Assembly: GCF_900108335.1 (NCBI RefSeq)
Contig: NZ_FNVT01000024.1
Location: forward strand, 84,631-148,630
Direction of reading: 5' to 3'
DNA from: Nonomuraea solani
GTDB taxonomy: Bacteria > Actinomycetota > Actinomycetes > Streptosporangiales > Streptosporangiaceae
Length of the DNA stretch: 64,000 bases
Made by a program: the position numbers and the translations under genes. Below the pieces are notes generated by a model, which did no database searches, was not told the origin of the DNA, and saw only the letters and a list, made by a program, of their open reading frames with translations. The first letter of the stretch is position 1. Each line of letters begins with the position of its first letter. Shown piece after piece: positions 62,239-64,000 of this stretch.

Positions 62239-63429
62239 ATGCCACACAAGATCCGTAAGCCAGGCGTCCTCGGCGGCACCTCGCTCGCCCTCTTCCTCGC
62301 CGCCGTCCACTTCGTCAACGACGCGATCACCGCGATGCTCGGCGCCCTGCTGCCCACCCTCCAGGCCCGCTTCGACCTGGGGCCGACGCTGCTGGCCCTG
62401 CTCGTGGCCGTCTATTCGATCGCGTCCTCGGTCACCCAGCCGATCTTCGGCGCGGTGGCGGAAGATCGCAGCCTGCGCCTGGTCGGGGCGACCGGCGTCC
62501 TGCTGGCCGCGCTGTTCCTCAGCCTGGTCGGCGTCGCGCCCGCCCTGGTGGTGGTGTTCGCCCTGCTGATCGTCGGGGGCATGGGCGCGGCCGCGCTGCA
62601 CCCCGTCGGGACGGCGGTGGCGGGCGGCCCGGACGTACCGAATCGCACCCTCGGCGTAGGGCTGTTCACCGCCGGCGGCATGCTCGGATTCGCCCTCGGG
62701 CCTGTACTGATCCTCTCCGTCATCACCGCCTTCGGCCTCGACGCGACGCCCTGGCTGATGGCGCCGGGCATCGTGCTCGCCGTCCTGGTCTACGTCCTGC
62801 TGCCCGACTGGCAGCCGCACGGCCGCAGGCCTCTGCGCGCGCTCTTCCAACCGCGGTTGCTCCGCGGGCCCATCGGCGGACTCACCCTCGCCTCCAGCCT
62901 GGCCAGTGTCGCCTTCGTCACCTTCACCAGCTCGATACCTCTCTGGCTGGTCAACGAGCACGGCCTGCCCACCGACGACAAGCTCATCGGCTGGACTCTG
63001 GCCGCGTTCTCCCTGGCCGCCGGGCTGGGCTCGCTGCTCGGCGGGGTGCTCGCGCCCCGCTTCGGCCGCCGGACCGTGCTGGCGGGCTCACTCGGCGCGG
63101 CGTCCGTACCCCTGCTCGCGACCCTGCTACTCGAACCTGGCGGGGCGCCGTACTTCATCGCCGCCCTCCTGGCGGGCGCCCTGCTCTACGTCGGCAGCCC
63201 GATCACCGTCGTCATCGCCCAAGACCTCGCGCCCGGCGCGCCGGCGAGCGCGGCGGGCATGGTCCTCGGCGTGTCCGCCGCCCTGGCGGGCGCCCTGTAC
63301 GTGGCCCTCGGATGGCTCCAGGAGCTGCTCGGGCTCACCACCGGCATGGCCATCGGTTTCGCCCTCGCCAGCCCGGCGGCACTCATCGTCCTGGCGGTCC
63401 TGCGGCGGCACCCGGAAGCAGACCGCTGA
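62239..63429 (+). CDS. MFS transporter, fosmidomycin-resistance (Fsr)-like
   Basis: A 396-residue 12-helix MFS protein. AVHFVNDAITAMLGALLPTLQARF and LHPVGTAVAGG are hallmarks of the Fsr group. AAGGAG lies 6 bases before the ATG at 62239; earlier ATGs (62212) would fall close to the operator. Known Fsr proteins export fosmidomycin. Here the CsoR-type operator upstream suggests a response to a metal, reactive sulfur or an aldehyde. Confidence 0.88.
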   Translation: MPHKIRKPGVLGGTSLALFLAAVHFVNDAITAMLGALLPTLQARFDLGPTLLALLVAVYSIASSVTQPIFGAVAEDRSLRLVGATGVLLAALFLSLVGVAPALVVVFALLIVGGMGAAALHPVGTAVAGGPDVPNRTLGVGLFTAGGMLGFALGPVLILSVITAFGLDATPWLMAPGIVLAVLVYVLLPDWQPHGRRPLRALFQPRLLRGPIGGLTLASSLASVAFVTFTSSIPLWLVNEHGLPTDDKLIGWTLAAFSLAAGLGSLLGGVLAPRFGRRTVLAGSLGAASVPLLATLLLEPGGAPYFIAALLAGALLYVGSPITVVIAQDLAPGAPASAAGMVLGVSAALAGALYVALGWLQELLGLTTGMAIGFALASPAALIVLAVLRRHPEADR

Positions 63430-63439
63430 CCCCCAGGAC

Positions 63440-63499
63440 TTGACAGATACCCCCCAGTGGTATTCATTAGCCACCACCCGACATACCTCTAGGGGGTAT
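63440..63499 (+). promoter_or_regulatory. Promoter with two CsoR-type operators before DHA2 MFS gene
   Basis: TTGACA (63440-63445) is followed 17 bases later by TTCATT (63463-63468). The site ATACCCCCCAGTGGTAT (63447-63463) fills the spacer, and ATACCTCTAGGGGGTAT (63483-63499) lies just downstream. Both have the ATACC-N7-GGTAT form of the site at 62193. A repressor on the spacer site would block polymerase directly. Confidence 0.7.
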
Positions 63500-63525
63500 G
63501 CCGACCTTAAGGCTGGAGAACGACC

Positions 63526-64000
63526 ATGCCCACACCATCCCCCCGCCGCTGGGCCGCCCTGACCCTCATCGCCACAGCCCAATTCATCGTCATCATGGAC
63601 ACCTCGATCATCGGCGTGGCCCTGCCCCACATCCAGGAAGACCTCGGCTTCTCCCAAGAGAACCTGTCGTGGGTGTTCAACGCCTACGTCGTGGCCTTCG
63701 GCGGCCTGCTACTCCTGGGCGGACGCCTGTCAGACCTGTTCGGCGCCCGCCGCCTATTCGCAGCAGGATGGCTGATCCTGCCGGCCGGCTCCCTGCTCGC
63801 CGGCATCGCCCCCGAGGCGTGGATCGAACTGACCGGCCGCGCCATCCAGGGCGTGGGAGCCGCACTGATCGCCCCATCCGCACTCACCCTGCTGATGATG
63901 CTGTTCGGCCACGACCCCAAAGAACTGACCAAGGCCCTGGCCCTGTACGGCGCCGCCGCACCCGCGGGCGGCACCGCCGGCGTGTTCCTCGGCGGCCTCA
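63526..64000 (+). CDS. DHA2-family MFS exporter (EmrB/QacA type), 5' part
   Basis: The first 158 codons of a 14-helix-type MFS exporter; the window ends inside the gene. The start MPTPSPRRWAALTLIATAQF is followed by VIMDTSIIGVALPHIQEDLG (motif D1) and the motif A region GGRLSDLFGARRLFAAG, and the motif C region (APAGGTAGVFLGG) is reached at the window end. GGAG lies before the ATG. It is probably repressed through the two upstream operators together with the Fsr-like gene. Confidence 0.9.
   Translation, partial: MPTPSPRRWAALTLIATAQFIVIMDTSIIGVALPHIQEDLGFSQENLSWVFNAYVVAFGGLLLLGGRLSDLFGARRLFAAGWLILPAGSLLAGIAPEAWIELTGRAIQGVGAALIAPSALTLLMMLFGHDPKELTKALALYGAAAPAGGTAGVFLGGL

Noticed and set aside
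1..64000. Secondary-metabolite cluster, prophage or integrated element
   Set aside because: No PKS, NRPS, terpene, lanthipeptide, integrase, transposase, phage structural or tRNA/att features were recognised.

Overview
The window is high-GC DNA, with GTG and TTG starts common and long ATGA/GTGA-overlapped operons. It also carries a mycothiol-dependent enzyme and DesK/NarL-type two-component genes. Together these point to an actinomycete chromosome, most likely a soil saprophyte of the Streptosporangiales/Streptomycetales type; the exact taxon is inference. I see about 57 genes, no rRNA, tRNA, CRISPR, phage or transposase genes, and no stretch over 300 bases without a gene.

Layout. 1-5791: a cut-off gene, an internally duplicated histidine kinase, its response regulator and a two-gene ABC exporter with a three-iteron operator in front. 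5677-8478: a DUF4386 remnant, an NAD(P)-binding reductase, a divergent TetR and a luciferase-like oxidoreductase. 8542-20788 (minus strand): a tight nine-gene operon read as TetR, GH3 glycosidase, solute-binding lipoprotein, two permeases, fused double ATPase, two cysteine-type sulfatases and a formylglycine-generating enzyme, i.e. a self-contained locus for sulfated glycosides. 20917-24503: gentisate dioxygenase, fumarylpyruvate hydrolase and mycothiol-dependent maleylpyruvate isomerase (the complete gentisate ring-cleavage pathway), plus a nucleoside-hydrolase-like gene.

24479-31220: a GlxA-type AraC regulator, a saccharopine-dehydrogenase-like reductase, and a minus-strand operon of trypsin-like protease, MoxR ATPase, DUF58 and two VWA proteins. 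31332-36555: an MFS remnant, then an MFS pump with a BlaI-type repressor and an M56 metalloprotease behind a BlaI-like operator, a second MFS and an alpha/beta hydrolase. 36562-40736: an unknown membrane protein, a secreted S33 peptidase lipoprotein with a 15-bp tandem repeat, a MerR regulator and an Old Yellow Enzyme with a puzzling start. 40896-46676: a sugar ABC importer operon with a GHL6-like glycosidase and a hydrolase.

46681-48098: divergent TetR and SDR genes sharing two operators. 48104-56453: a rhamnoside locus. A LacI regulator sits between two outward-facing promoters of almost identical architecture, one driving an ABC importer plus esterase, the other a secreted GH78 alpha-L-rhamnosidase with two consecutive TTA codons. 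56405-62041: a haloacetate-dehalogenase-like hydrolase, a LuxR-type regulator and a 1218-residue STAND NTPase with 14 WD40 blades. 62193-64000: two MFS exporter genes (the last cut by the window edge) whose promoters carry three 17-bp sites of the form ATACC-N7-GGTAT, typical of CsoR-family repressors.

Overall the window reads as a catabolic and regulatory island: several independent 'importer + glycosidase + esterase or sulfatase + own regulator' modules for decorated plant or algal glycosides, with aromatic catabolism for released phenolics and regulated efflux genes alongside.
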